Below, in pieces: positions 24,150 through 31,825 of a stretch of DNA of 34,393 nucleotides (position 1 is its first letter; each line of letters begins with the position of its first letter). Made by a program: the position numbers and the translations under genes. The stretch covers positions 19,633-54,025 of the forward strand of contig QHBY01000082.1 in assembly GCA_003244245.1 (NCBI GenBank), in the 5' to 3' direction. The notes beneath the pieces were generated by a model that worked only from the letters and a program-made list of their open reading frames with translations, did no database searches and was not told the origin of the DNA. This DNA is from Pseudonocardiales bacterium. Lineage in GTDB: Bacteria; Actinomycetota; Actinomycetes; Mycobacteriales; Pseudonocardiaceae.

Positions 24150-25436
24150 TTGAGCAACCAGAAGAGGTTGATCGGGGCAGTAGCCCTCGTCCTGGCACTC
24201 GCCACTACGTCGGCATGCACCTCAAAAAAGAACAGCGGCGGCGCGGGCAGCGGAAAACCTTCGGGCGGCGCGGGCAGCGGGAAAACCTCGGGCGGCGCAC
24301 TGACAGTGGGTGCGCTACTTCCCCTGAGCGGAACCAAATCCTTTTACGGCAACTGGGTTGTGCAGGGAACGACAGTCGCGGTGAAAGTCGTGAACGATTC
24401 AGGTGGAGTTCTTGGTCACAAGCTCAACCTCGTCACCGAGGACGACGCGGGGGACCCTGCTGATGCAATCCCGGCGTTCCGTAAGCTCGAAGCCCAGAAA
24501 CCAACTTTCGTCATCGGCCCAACGTCGCTGACCGTCGGAGCCGTCATCAACTCCTTCGACCCGAACCACCTTCCCGCCTTCGTCGTAGGTGGCACTGCGG
24601 CATTGGACGACATGCAACACAAATATGTCTACCGCACCACACCATCTGACACGACTCAGGGCGCAGCAATGGCATACTACGCCCACAACAAGGGGTACAA
24701 GAATGCCGCGCTCCTGTTCGAATCTACGAGCTCGGCGCAGACCCTCGTCAAACCGATCACTGACGAATTCACTAAACTTGGTGGCACGGTTGTCAAGAAC
24801 ATTCAGCTCGTCCCACATGTCAGCTCATACCGCACCGAATTGTCTGCGTTGAAGAACTCGCATCCCGACGTCGTCTTCTTGCAAGCAGACAGCCAAACAT
24901 CCGGTACCTTGTTCAGTCAGTTGAGCGAACTAGGCGGACTGAACGTCCCGTTCATCGGCAGCGATGCTACGGGCGACCCCGCGTACGCGAAGGCGATCAC
25001 CTGCGGTGTTGCTCGATCGCAGCTGATCGCCATGACGAGTGGTACCCCAGTCGGGCCAGGCCACGACAACTATGCCGCGGCGTTCAAGGCACAATATCCA
25101 GGAAAAGCCCTGCCAGCAGCAGCTGACAACGCCTACGATGCGGTCTTGATCGCATCGCTCGCCATGACTATCGCCAAATCCACCGACCCGCAGGTATGGG
25201 TGGATTCCATCTCTAAGGTGTCTACCAAGGGTGCAACGGTGGTCTACTCCTACAAGGATGCGCTGGCCGCGGTCCGGGCCGGCAAGGCCATTGACTTCCA
25301 GGGGGCAACCGGGCCGGATGACTTCAACGCCAGCCACAACGTCGTCGGCGGCTGGGCTGCCGCCAAGTTCGACAAGACCTGCCAGAACCTCAACGTTGTC
25401 CAGCAAATCACCGCAGCACAGATCGAAGCTAGTTAG
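24150..25436 (+). CDS. Lipoprotein substrate-binding protein of Liv-type importer (system 2)
   Basis: This is a Peripla_BP_6 (LivK-like) receptor anchored outside the membrane, 428 aa from TTG 24150. That start has AAAGGG seven bases upstream and gives a short Lys/Arg N-terminus, a hydrophobic core and a lipobox ending TSAC; the track start 23997 is inside LivF. After the Cys comes a Gly/Ser linker with a 9-residue tandem repeat. The mature domain begins LTVGALLPLSGTKSFYGNW and includes FVIGPTSLTVG. It is the last gene of the liv2 operon and is followed by a strong terminator. Ligand unknown. Confidence 0.9.
   Translation: MSNQKRLIGAVALVLALATTSACTSKKNSGGAGSGKPSGGAGSGKTSGGALTVGALLPLSGTKSFYGNWVVQGTTVAVKVVNDSGGVLGHKLNLVTEDDAGDPADAIPAFRKLEAQKPTFVIGPTSLTVGAVINSFDPNHLPAFVVGGTAALDDMQHKYVYRTTPSDTTQGAAMAYYAHNKGYKNAALLFESTSSAQTLVKPITDEFTKLGGTVVKNIQLVPHVSSYRTELSALKNSHPDVVFLQADSQTSGTLFSQLSELGGLNVPFIGSDATGDPAYAKAITCGVARSQLIAMTSGTPVGPGHDNYAAAFKAQYPGKALPAAADNAYDAVLIASLAMTIAKSTDPQVWVDSISKVSTKGATVVYSYKDALAAVRAGKAIDFQGATGPDDFNASHNVVGGWAAAKFDKTCQNLNVVQQITAAQIEAS
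24238..24291 (+). repeat. 27-bp tandem repeat in lipoprotein linker
   Basis: Two near-identical 27-bp units encode GGAGSGKPS and GGAGSGKTS just after the lipidated Cys. It is a flexible spacer likely to vary in copy number by slippage. Confidence 0.7.
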
Positions 25437-25457
25437 GCCCGCCAGCAGGCGACGGTC

Positions 25458-25491
25458 CGGACGCCGCGGCGTGCCCCACGCCGCGGGTCCG
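25458..25491 (+). terminator. Terminator of the liv2 operon
   Basis: A 10-bp perfect stem (CCGCGGCGTG / CACGCCGCGG) with a 3-nt loop is extended by CGGAC / GTCCG past a bulged G. It lies 21 nt after the LivK2 stop. There is no T-run. Confidence 0.65.
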
Positions 25492-25500
25492 AGCCGGATG

Positions 25501-25505
25501 CTGGG
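25501..25505. repeat. Target site duplication CTGGG, left copy
   Basis: CTGGG directly precedes the left end (TGTTGAACGG) and recurs at 28731-28735 directly after the right end (...TCAACA). Confidence 0.85.
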
Positions 25506-25571
25506 TGTTGAACGGCACCACGCTTGAGGACGGGGCGGTGGTGGAGCGGCGTTGGCCGCGATGATGGTCAC

Positions 25572-25595
25572 AGGGGCTGCCTGCGGGTGGCCCCT
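25572..25595 (+). terminator. Hairpin at transposon left end
   Basis: AGGGGC (25572-25577) pairs with GCCCCT (25590-25595) and the stem continues inward with two wobble pairs and two C-G pairs to a tetraloop. It would block transcription entering the element from liv2. Confidence 0.45.
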
Positions 25596-25699
25596 TGTTC
25601 GTGTGCGACGACAGGCTGATCACGTTCTGGAAAGCGCAACGGCCCTCCCCATTCCTTGGCCGGACGGGAGGGCCGGTGCTTGGTGCAATGGAGGCACCC

Positions 25700-26305
25700 G
25701 TGGTCATGGTAGGCAGCGACGTTGTCGAGGTCGAACGGCGTCTTCGGGCTGGTGAGCTGTTGTGCCCGTGCGGCGGCGGGCTGGCGCCGTGGGGACACGC
25801 GCGGGAGCGATCTGTTCGCGGTGTTGGTGAGCTTCGGCCACGTCGTGCCCGGTGCGGGTCGTGCCTGGTGACGCATGTGCTGCTGGCGGTGTCGTGTCTG
25901 CTGCGCCGGGCTGATGGCGGCGATGTGGTGGGCGCGGCGCTGCGGGCCAAGGCCGCCGGTGCGGGTCACCGCACGATCGCCGAGCAGTTGGAGCGGCCGG
26001 TGTCGACGGTGCGTGGCTGGCTGCGTGCGTTCGCTCGTAACGCCGAGACGGCGCGGGCGCTGTTGACGGCGCTGCTGGTGCAGCTCGACCCGCTTGCCGG
26101 GCCGCTGCCGGCCCATCAGGGCGTGGTGGCCGATGCGGTCGAGGCGGTCGGTGCCTGTGCTGCGGCGGCCCGCCGCCGCCTCGGGGTGGTGGGCGCGGTG
26201 TCGCCGTGGCAGCTCGCCGCGGCGGTCACCGGCGGCCGGCTGCTCGCGCCGACGCTGTCGGCGGTGTCGATCAACACGAGCCGGCCCTTGGGCAACGCCG
26301 GTTGA
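25700..26305 (+). CDS. Zinc-ribbon/helix-turn-helix protein of transposon (DUF6431-like)
   Basis: The 201-aa product starts best at GTG 25700, with GGAGG six bases upstream; the track start 25595 has no ribosome site. The N-terminus carries a four-Cys zinc-ribbon pattern (LCPCGGGLAPWGHA ... RARCGSCLVTHVLL). A helix-turn-helix follows (GAGHRTIAEQLERPVSTVRGWLRAF, about residues 90-115). I believe this matches the DUF6431 proteins often found before DDE transposase/ATPase pairs in actinomycetes; this is from memory. A DNA-binding accessory or targeting role in transposition is likely but unproven. Confidence 0.7.
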   Translation: MVMVGSDVVEVERRLRAGELLCPCGGGLAPWGHARERSVRGVGELRPRRARCGSCLVTHVLLAVSCLLRRADGGDVVGAALRAKAAGAGHRTIAEQLERPVSTVRGWLRAFARNAETARALLTALLVQLDPLAGPLPAHQGVVADAVEAVGACAAAARRRLGVVGAVSPWQLAAAVTGGRLLAPTLSAVSINTSRPLGNAG

Positions 26306-26358
26306 GCAACGACGCTCGCGACTCGTAGGCATTTTCTCGAGTCGCGAAGGAGAAGTAG

Positions 26359-27780
26359 GTGGCGTTCAGCCATGACGAAGAACGGGTGCGGGCCGAACGG
26401 TCCCGCGCCGTCGGCCTGTTCAGGTATTCGCTGATCAGCGAGCCGGCCAACCCCAAGCTGTCGACCAGGCAGCGAGGCCGCCTGGTCCGGGCCATCGCCG
26501 AGCGGGAACACGACGGCCCGTTCGGGCAGCCGGTGCGGGTCTCGCGGCCCACGCTGGACCGGTGGCTGCGCGACTGGCGCCGCGGCGGCTTCGACGCCCT
26601 GGTCCCGGCGCCGCCGAAGGTGTCACCACGCACGCCGGGCGAGGTGCTGGACCTGGCGGTCGCGTTGAAGACGGAGGTGCCCGAGCGGACAGCGGTGCAG
26701 ATCGCGGCGATCCTGCGCGCCCACTCGGGGTGGTCACCGGACGAACGGACCCTGCAACGCCACTTCGTGCGCCTGGAGCTGTCGACGCGGCCGAACGGGT
26801 TGCCGCCGCAGGCGTTCGGCCGGTTCGAGGCCGACGCGCCGAACCAACGCTGGACCGGCGACGCGCTGCACGGCCCCACCGTCAACGGCCGCAAAGCGAT
26901 CCTGTTCGCGTTCATCGACGACCACAGTCGCCTGCTGGCGGGGTATCGGTGGGCCCGCCGGGAGGACACCGTGCGGCTGGAAGCCGCGCTGCACAACGGT
27001 CTGGCCGCCCGCGGCATCCCCGATTCCCTCTATATGGACAACGGATCGGCGATGATCGACAAGCAGCTGCAGCGGGCCTGCGCGTGCCTGGGCATCCGCA
27101 TCGTCCACTCCCGCCCCGGCCAGCCGGCCGGCCGGGGAAAGATCGAAAGATTCTTCCGCACCGTGCGGGAACAGTTCCTCGTCGAGATCGGATCGGGCCG
27201 CGAGCTGGAGGACATGACCCAGCTGAACACGCTGTTCACCGCCTGGGTCGAAACGGTCTATCACCGTCGCGAACATTCCGAGACCGCTCAGCCGCCGATC
27301 CAGCGGTGGTCGGTCATCAGCCCGCGGATGCCGTCCACGGCACAGCTGCACGAGGCTTTCCTCTGGTCCGAATGGCGGACCGTCACAAAAACGAGCACCG
27401 TCGGGCTGCACGGAAACAAGTACGAGGTCGACGCCGTCCTGGTCGGCCGCAAGGTCGAGCTCGTGTTCGACCCGTTCGACCTCACCCGCATCGAGGTCCG
27501 CTGGCACGGACGCTCGATGGGCCAAGCGGTGCCGCACGTCATCGGCCGGCACGTCCACGCAAAAGCCCGACCCGACGACACGACAGCGTCGGCGCCGGCG
27601 CCGACCGGGATCGACTACCTGCACCTGGTCGAGGCGCAGCACACCGCCGAGCTGGCCGAACGCGTGCAGTACTCCCAACTGCGAGACGACCAACTGCCTG
27701 ACCAGGCCGTCCCCGACGGACACATCCATGGCCAGCTCCCGCTGCCCGACACCGGCCAGACGAGCGAGGTGTCGACATGA
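26359..27780 (+). CDS. DDE transposase with integrase core (TniA/Mu-like)
   Basis: This 473-aa enzyme cuts and joins transposon ends. The N-terminal 130 residues are helix-turn-helix DNA-binding modules (VSRPTLDRWLRDWRRGG). The rve-type catalytic core has Asp168 (WTGDALHG), Asp227 (YMDNGSA) and Glu263 (GKIERFFRT), an exact D,D-35-E spacing. The C-terminal part includes a beta-barrel-like segment (GNKYEVDAVLVGRKVELVFDP) as in TniA, TnsB and MuA. GTG 26359 has AAGGAGAAG upstream. The stop overlaps the ATPase start by 4 nt (ATGA). The 5-bp target duplication fits this family. Confidence 0.9.
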   Translation: MAFSHDEERVRAERSRAVGLFRYSLISEPANPKLSTRQRGRLVRAIAEREHDGPFGQPVRVSRPTLDRWLRDWRRGGFDALVPAPPKVSPRTPGEVLDLAVALKTEVPERTAVQIAAILRAHSGWSPDERTLQRHFVRLELSTRPNGLPPQAFGRFEADAPNQRWTGDALHGPTVNGRKAILFAFIDDHSRLLAGYRWARREDTVRLEAALHNGLAARGIPDSLYMDNGSAMIDKQLQRACACLGIRIVHSRPGQPAGRGKIERFFRTVREQFLVEIGSGRELEDMTQLNTLFTAWVETVYHRREHSETAQPPIQRWSVISPRMPSTAQLHEAFLWSEWRTVTKTSTVGLHGNKYEVDAVLVGRKVELVFDPFDLTRIEVRWHGRSMGQAVPHVIGRHVHAKARPDDTTASAPAPTGIDYLHLVEAQHTAELAERVQYSQLRDDQLPDQAVPDGHIHGQLPLPDTGQTSEVST

Positions 27781-28589
27781 TCGAGAAACTGAAATCCCAG
27801 TACGGATTCACCAAGACCCCGTTCGGGCGGGGGCTTGCGCCGCAGATGCTGCACCGCCACAGCGCCCACGCCGAAGCGGTCGCCCGCATCGACTGGTGCA
27901 TCAGCGAACGAGGCCTCGGCGTCGTCACCGGCGAAGTCGGCGCCGGAAAGACCGTCGCCGTCCGGGCCGCCCTGGCCGGGCTGGACACCTCGCGGAACAC
28001 GGTGATCTACCTCGGCAACCCTGCCGTCGGCGGCCGCGGCCTCTACGGCTGCATCGTCACCGCCCTCGGCGGCACCCCTCGCTTCCACAAGGCGGCGTTG
28101 ATCCCGCAGACGATGGACCTGCTCGCCGCCGAGGAACACGAGCGGGGACGCAACACCACGGTCGTGCTCGACGAGGCGCACCTGCTGGGAGCCGACCAAC
28201 TCGAAGAGCTGAGGCTGCTCACGAACAGCGAAATGGACAGCCACTCGCCGTTCGCCTGCCTGCTCGTCGGACAGCCCACGCTGCGCAGGCGGATCAAGCT
28301 CGGCACCTTCGCCGCGCTCGACCAGCGGATCACGCTGCGTTACGCGATGAACGGGATGACCGACAAAGAGACCGCGAGCTACATCGCCCACCACCTGAAG
28401 CTGGCAGGCCGCTCAGACACCCTATTCAGCGACGACGCCGTCGCGCTGATCCACCAGGTCTCCCGCGGCCTACCCAGAGCGGTGAACAACCTCGCCGTCC
28501 AATCCCTCGTCGCCGCCTACGCCGGCAAGAAGGCGATAGTCGACGAATCGTCCGCCCGCGCCGCCGTCACCGAAGTCACGTCAGAGTGA
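27777..28589 (+). CDS. Transposition AAA ATPase (TniB/ExeA-like)
   Basis: This 270-aa P-loop ATPase is the usual partner of TniA/Mu-type transposases and helps with target choice and transposase activation. Walker A is GEVGAGKT (near residue 52), Walker B is TTVVLDEAHLL (near 128), and a sensor-like Asn/Ser segment follows (LLTNSEMDS). The region LGTFAALDQRITLRYAMNGM is typical of the ExeA/TniB group. It is translated from an ATG overlapping the transposase stop and followed by a strong terminator inside the transposon's right end. Confidence 0.88.
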   Translation: MIEKLKSQYGFTKTPFGRGLAPQMLHRHSAHAEAVARIDWCISERGLGVVTGEVGAGKTVAVRAALAGLDTSRNTVIYLGNPAVGGRGLYGCIVTALGGTPRFHKAALIPQTMDLLAAEEHERGRNTTVVLDEAHLLGADQLEELRLLTNSEMDSHSPFACLLVGQPTLRRRIKLGTFAALDQRITLRYAMNGMTDKETASYIAHHLKLAGRSDTLFSDDAVALIHQVSRGLPRAVNNLAVQSLVAAYAGKKAIVDESSARAAVTEVTSE

Positions 28590-28636
28590 CGACGACCGCG
28601 ACACCCTGACGAGCAAGACGACAACACGAACACCAA

Positions 28637-28661
28637 GCCCCGCCGGCTACGCCGGCGGGGC
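28637..28661 (+). terminator. Terminator inside transposon right end
   Basis: A perfect 11-bp stem GCCCCGCCGGC / GCCGGCGGGGC with loop TAC lies 48 nt after the ATPase stop, followed by CCCTTC. It is the clearest terminator in the window. Confidence 0.75.
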
Positions 28662-28730
28662 CCCTTCATGCCAACCCGTCGTCAGCACCACAAACGACGC
28701 CGACATCCTCATACAGAGCGTCGGTCAACA

Positions 28731-28735
28731 CTGGG
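28731..28735. repeat. Target site duplication CTGGG, right copy
   Basis: CTGGG lies directly after the transposon's right end. Native sequence resumes here. Confidence 0.85.
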
Positions 28736-28808
28736 ACGCCGCGCTTCGTGATGGCAACCAACGAGCCGGGAGTCCGGATGGCCGGTTGCGGTCCGAGCAA
28801 TAAACGGC

Positions 28809-28817
28809 TGCTATTCT
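28809..28817 (+). promoter_or_regulatory. Extended -10 promoter of gntR-type gene
   Basis: TGC-TATTCT is an extended -10 element 30 nt upstream of the GTG at 28848. A TTGCGG at 28786-28791 could be the -35 but is spaced at 20 nt. GGAGGG lies before the start codon. Confidence 0.45.
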
Positions 28818-28847
28818 GCTGAAGTCTTACCGGATGGAGGGAGCGGG

Positions 28848-29600
28848 GTGACGCACGCGGACGGCGTTCAGCTCGATCGGAGCGGCCGAAGCTCGCTGCC
28901 TGGAGGTCGCCGGAAACAGAGTCCTCGCGGCGCCTCTGGGGCCACCGCTCCGGAAGCGGTTCCCAGACTCGCCGACATGGCCTATACGGCCATTGGTGCG
29001 CTGATCTCAGACACTCTCGAGCCAGGCGCCTTGCTGTCTGAGGCTGACCTTGCCGCGCAACTCGGAGTCTCGAAGACGCCTGTTCGAGAAGCGTTACGGC
29101 GCCTCGCGTCTGAAGGGCTTGTCTCGCCGATCGCGCACGTCGGTTACGTCATCCCGCAGCTGACCTACCGCGATATACGCGAAGGATTCGAAGTTCGAGA
29201 GGCCATCGAGGGCCGAGCCGCCGCCCTAGCTTGCGAGCAGATGATCGACGAGCGGCTGGCCGCCCTCGTCCATGTCTTCGCCCAGGGCGTTGCGGAGCTG
29301 AACGGTGACACAGACCACGACTTGACGGTCATGAGACGGCTTAACGACCTCCTGCACGAGACGGTCCTCGAGTGTGCAGATAACTTTCGGTTCAACCAGA
29401 TACTGGCCGGAGTCCGCAACCAAGTACACAGGGCGATCCGGGCGTACGTGCAAAACGACTACGGTCGATATGAGGCCTCGTTGCTGGAACATCGTGCGAT
29501 CGTCGACGCCCTAGAGCGACGAGACGTGGCAGGCGCCGAAGCGGCCATGCGCAGCCACGTGCAGTCCATCGCCAGCCACGTCCTGAAGCGCTACAGGTAG
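28848..29600 (+). CDS. GntR-family (FadR/FCD subfamily) regulator
   Basis: This is a 250-aa transcription factor. The winged helix-turn-helix spans about residues 42-100, with recognition region LAAQLGVSKTPVREALRRLASEGL. The C-terminal all-helical FCD ligand domain contains FEVREAIEGRAAALA and an HRAIVDALERRD ending typical of the subfamily, with a metal-site His set likely (HETVLECADN, HRAIRAYV, HRAIVDA). FCD regulators usually bind small organic acids and repress catabolic operons until the inducer is present, so it is a good candidate regulator of the liv and dehydrogenase operons. A non-conserved polar N-terminal extension of about 40 residues is present. Confidence 0.9.
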   Translation: MTHADGVQLDRSGRSSLPGGRRKQSPRGASGATAPEAVPRLADMAYTAIGALISDTLEPGALLSEADLAAQLGVSKTPVREALRRLASEGLVSPIAHVGYVIPQLTYRDIREGFEVREAIEGRAAALACEQMIDERLAALVHVFAQGVAELNGDTDHDLTVMRRLNDLLHETVLECADNFRFNQILAGVRNQVHRAIRAYVQNDYGRYEASLLEHRAIVDALERRDVAGAEAAMRSHVQSIASHVLKRYR

Positions 29601-29612
29601 CGGGACGAGTCG

Positions 29613-30290
29613 CTACACGGTCGTCCACCACGTGCTGAGCTTGGCCGCCGCCCGAACCACCGTCTCGCCCATGCGACGCACCGCATCCATGCCCATCCGT
29701 TCTATCGGACCGGACACCGAAATTGCGGCCACAACCGTGCCACCGACCATCACCGGAGCACTGACTGACGCCACGCCCGGAGCGCGTTCGGCCATGCTCA
29801 CGAAATAACCTGACTCGGTGCTCGCTCCTCGCAGCGCCTTGCCGCCGCTACCCCGCCCTAGAGGAAGCAGCGACCCGACCGGGACACTAGTTCTCAGTTC
29901 ATACATGCTCTCTACGGCGGCCAAGCACATTCGCCGCTGGCCTCGACGCACGAACAATTGCGCTGATTCGCCAGTGGCATCGCGAAGTTCGACGAGCAAC
30001 GGCTGCGCCCGCAACGCCGCCCCGCGAGGAGCCAACCGAGGCCCGGCACTGAGCAGCCCATCAGCTGAGCGAGCGAGGAAACCGTGCCCGATCAGTGCAG
30101 CAACGATGCGGTATGTGGTTGCCCGAGACACCCCCGACTCAGCGACCAGTTCCGTCATGCGCCTGGGTCGCAGATCGCATAGGTCCAAAAAGACGACGAC
30201 CTTCTCGAGTATCCCGATGGAACCCACCTCAGCAGGCCCCGCCGCCAATCGCGTTCTTCCGGACTGCGTCGAGCCTGGTGATGAGATCAC
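29613..30290 (-). CDS. IclR-family regulator, NdgR/LtbR-like
   Basis: This protein has an IclR winged helix-turn-helix (GILEKVVVFLDL through GVSRATTYRIVAALIGHGFL) and a C-terminal effector domain. Segments such as LRDATGESAQLFVRRG, SVPVGSLLPL, ERAPGVASVSAPV and ISVSGPIER match, as I remember them, the actinobacterial leucine regulators NdgR (Streptomyces) and LtbR (Corynebacterium), which are also divergent from leuCD. Compared with NdgR, about 20-25 residues appear missing between the GSGGKAL and ERAPG segments. The start is uncertain: the track's TTG 30329 is weak, GTG 30290 is used here, and a TTG near 30254 has GGAAG well spaced. It converges on the GntR gene with a 12-bp gap. Confidence 0.85.
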   Translation of the reverse strand: MISSPGSTQSGRTRLAAGPAEVGSIGILEKVVVFLDLCDLRPRRMTELVAESGVSRATTYRIVAALIGHGFLARSADGLLSAGPRLAPRGAALRAQPLLVELRDATGESAQLFVRRGQRRMCLAAVESMYELRTSVPVGSLLPLGRGSGGKALRGASTESGYFVSMAERAPGVASVSAPVMVGGTVVAAISVSGPIERMGMDAVRRMGETVVRAAAKLSTWWTTV

Positions 30291-30393
30291 CTTCTCAGTA
30301 TATGAGCAGTCTATCGAGAACGTTGCCAACCCCGGGCGGAGAAGTCACGCTGAAACGATTGGCGCTTCGGCGACGAACTGATGGGCGGCCACG
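30291..30393. promoter_or_regulatory. Divergent regulatory region, iclR-type / leuC-like
   Basis: This is the short interval between the divergent genes. It contains CTCA-N5-TGAG (30294-30306), a dyad that could bind a dimeric regulator such as the adjacent IclR protein. No strong -35/-10 pair was found on either strand. Confidence 0.35.
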
Positions 30394-31791
30394 GTGACGA
30401 GCACTCTGTCTCAGAAGGTATGGGATCGACATGTTGTGCGACGGGTGGAGGGGGAGACCGATCTGATTTGGATCGATCTGCACCTCATCCACGAAGTCAC
30501 CAGCCCGCAGGCTTTCGACGGCTTACGCGAAGCCAGCCGGCGCCTGTACCGACCCGACCTCACAGTCGGCACGATGGACCACGACATCCCGACCGGCGCG
30601 CCAGGGACACCCATTGAGGATCCAGTGGCCGCCGAACAGGTCCGCCGGATGTACGCGAACTGCGCGGAGTTCGACGTGCGCCTGTACCCGCTCGGTGACC
30701 CCGGACAGGGCATCGTTCACGTCATCGCGCCACAACTCGGACTGACGCAGCCCGGAATGACCGTGGTCTGTGGAGACAGCCACACCAGCACCCACGGCGC
30801 ATTCGGGGCAGTGGCCTTCGGGATCGGCACAAGCCAGGTCGAGCATGTGATGGCGACTCAAACGCTGCCCCAGGCCCGCCCCCTTGCCGCAGCCGTCGAT
30901 CTAGAGGGTCAATGCGATCAATCCGTGACAGCCAAGGACGTCGCTTTGGCGATCATGCGAGAGCTCGGCACCGACGGAGGAAACGGCAGCATCGTCGAGT
31001 ACCGCGGCGACGCGGTGCGCGCCTTGACAATGGAAGGGCGAATGACGCTGTGCAACATGAGCATCGAAGCAGGCGCCCGTGCCGGAATGGTCGCCCCAGA
31101 TGACACGACGTACACCTACCTCGAAGGCCGGCCCCATGCACCCAAGGGATCTCTCTGGGAACGTGCACTAGAGGACTGGCGCACGCTGTACACGGATGAG
31201 AACGCAGCATTCGACCGCGTCTTCACCCTCGACGCAAGCCGCATCCGACCGAGCGCAACATGGGGTACCAATCCCTCACAGTCGGTTTCGCTGGACGGCA
31301 CCGTGCCAGACCCATCCAGTTTCTCCGACCCTGATGAGCGCAACGCCGCCGGCCGGGCGCTTGAATACATGGATCTTCAACCCGGTACCGCACTCGCCGA
31401 TGTGGCCCTCGATGTTGTCTTCATTGGGTCATGCACCAACGGCCGACTTGAGGACCTTCGCGCGGCAGCGGATGTTATTCGCGGCCGCCGGGTGTCTTCA
31501 ACCGTCCGCGCCCTCGTTGTGCCGGGCAGCGCGCTCGTGAAGATCCAGGCGGAGCAGGAAGGCTTAGATGAGGTATTCACCCGCGCCGGATTCGAATGGC
31601 GCCAACCCGGCTGCTCCATGTGCGTAGCCATGAACGGAGACATCGTCCCCCCCGGGAAGCGAAGCGCATCAACGTCGAACCGGAACTTCGAAGGTCGCCA
31701 AGGCCAAGGGGCCCGAACCCACCTAGTGAGCCCAGCAGTGGCGGCGGCGTCGGCGGTAACCGGTCGCCTCACGGCGCCGCAGGACCTCTAG
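30394..31791 (+). CDS. 3-isopropylmalate dehydratase-like large subunit (LeuC-like)
   Basis: This is the large subunit of an aconitase-superfamily isomerase that, with the LeuD-like partner, moves a hydroxyl between C2 and C3 of a substituted malate. The 465-aa length matches LeuC. The [4Fe-4S] ligands are Cys347 (GSCTNGR), Cys407 and Cys410 ([10 protein letters not shown]). The usual MNPD after the second Cys pair is MNGD here. N-terminal marks include [14 protein letters not shown] and [14 protein letters not shown]. It is divergent from an NdgR-like regulator, as in actinobacterial leucine loci, but no leuA is nearby. It may be a recruited paralogue acting in alkylmalate breakdown. The start is GTG 30394 with a weak ribosome site. 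Confidence 0.88.
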   Translation: MTSTLSQKVWDRHVVRRVEGETDLIWIDLHLIHEVTSPQAFDGLREASRRLYRPDLTVGTMDHDIPTGAPGTPIEDPVAAEQVRRMYANCAEFDVRLYPLGDPGQGIVHVIAPQLGLTQPGMTVVCGDSHTSTHGAFGAVAFGIGTSQVEHVMATQTLPQARPLAAAVDLEGQCDQSVTAKDVALAIMRELGTDGGNGSIVEYRGDAVRALTMEGRMTLCNMSIEAGARAGMVAPDDTTYTYLEGRPHAPKGSLWERALEDWRTLYTDENAAFDRVFTLDASRIRPSATWGTNPSQSVSLDGTVPDPSSFSDPDERNAAGRALEYMDLQPGTALADVALDVVFIGSCTNGRLEDLRAAADVIRGRRVSSTVRALVVPGSALVKIQAEQEGLDEVFTRAGFEWRQPGCSMCVAMNGDIVPPGKRSASTSNRNFEGRQGQGARTHLVSPAVAAASAVTGRLTAPQDL

Positions 31792-31825
31792 CTAGCGCGG
31801 ACAACTCAGCGAACCGAGGCAAACC

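Larger units (their letters stand above)
25506..28730 (+). mobile_element. Three-gene DDE/ATPase transposon (TniA/TniB- or Mu-like)
   Basis: The ends begin TGTTGA on both sides; the left and inverted right ends match at 18 of the first 27 bases, with TGAGGA conserved at the same offset (20-25). A CTGGG duplication flanks them. The element is 3225 bp. GTTCGTGT recurs inside each end, 91 bp from the left (25597) and 99 bp from the right, in inverted orientation, which looks like a second transposase-binding site. Gene order is zinc-ribbon/HTH protein, transposase, ATPase. Confidence 0.85.

Noticed and set aside
25568-26332. 254-codon minus-strand ORF opposite the zinc-ribbon gene
   Set aside because: It is an Arg/Pro-rich shadow; the plus-strand frame has a zinc ribbon, an HTH and a good ribosome site.
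26562-27729. Long ORFs in both strands across the DDE transposase (379 and 331 codons)
   Set aside because: The D,D-35-E frame is the real gene; the others are Arg-rich or Gln/Asp-rich shadows.
25506-28730. CRISPR-associated or Tn7-type element
   Set aside because: There are no cas genes, no CRISPR repeats and no TnsA, TnsD or TniQ homologue; only three transposition genes are present.
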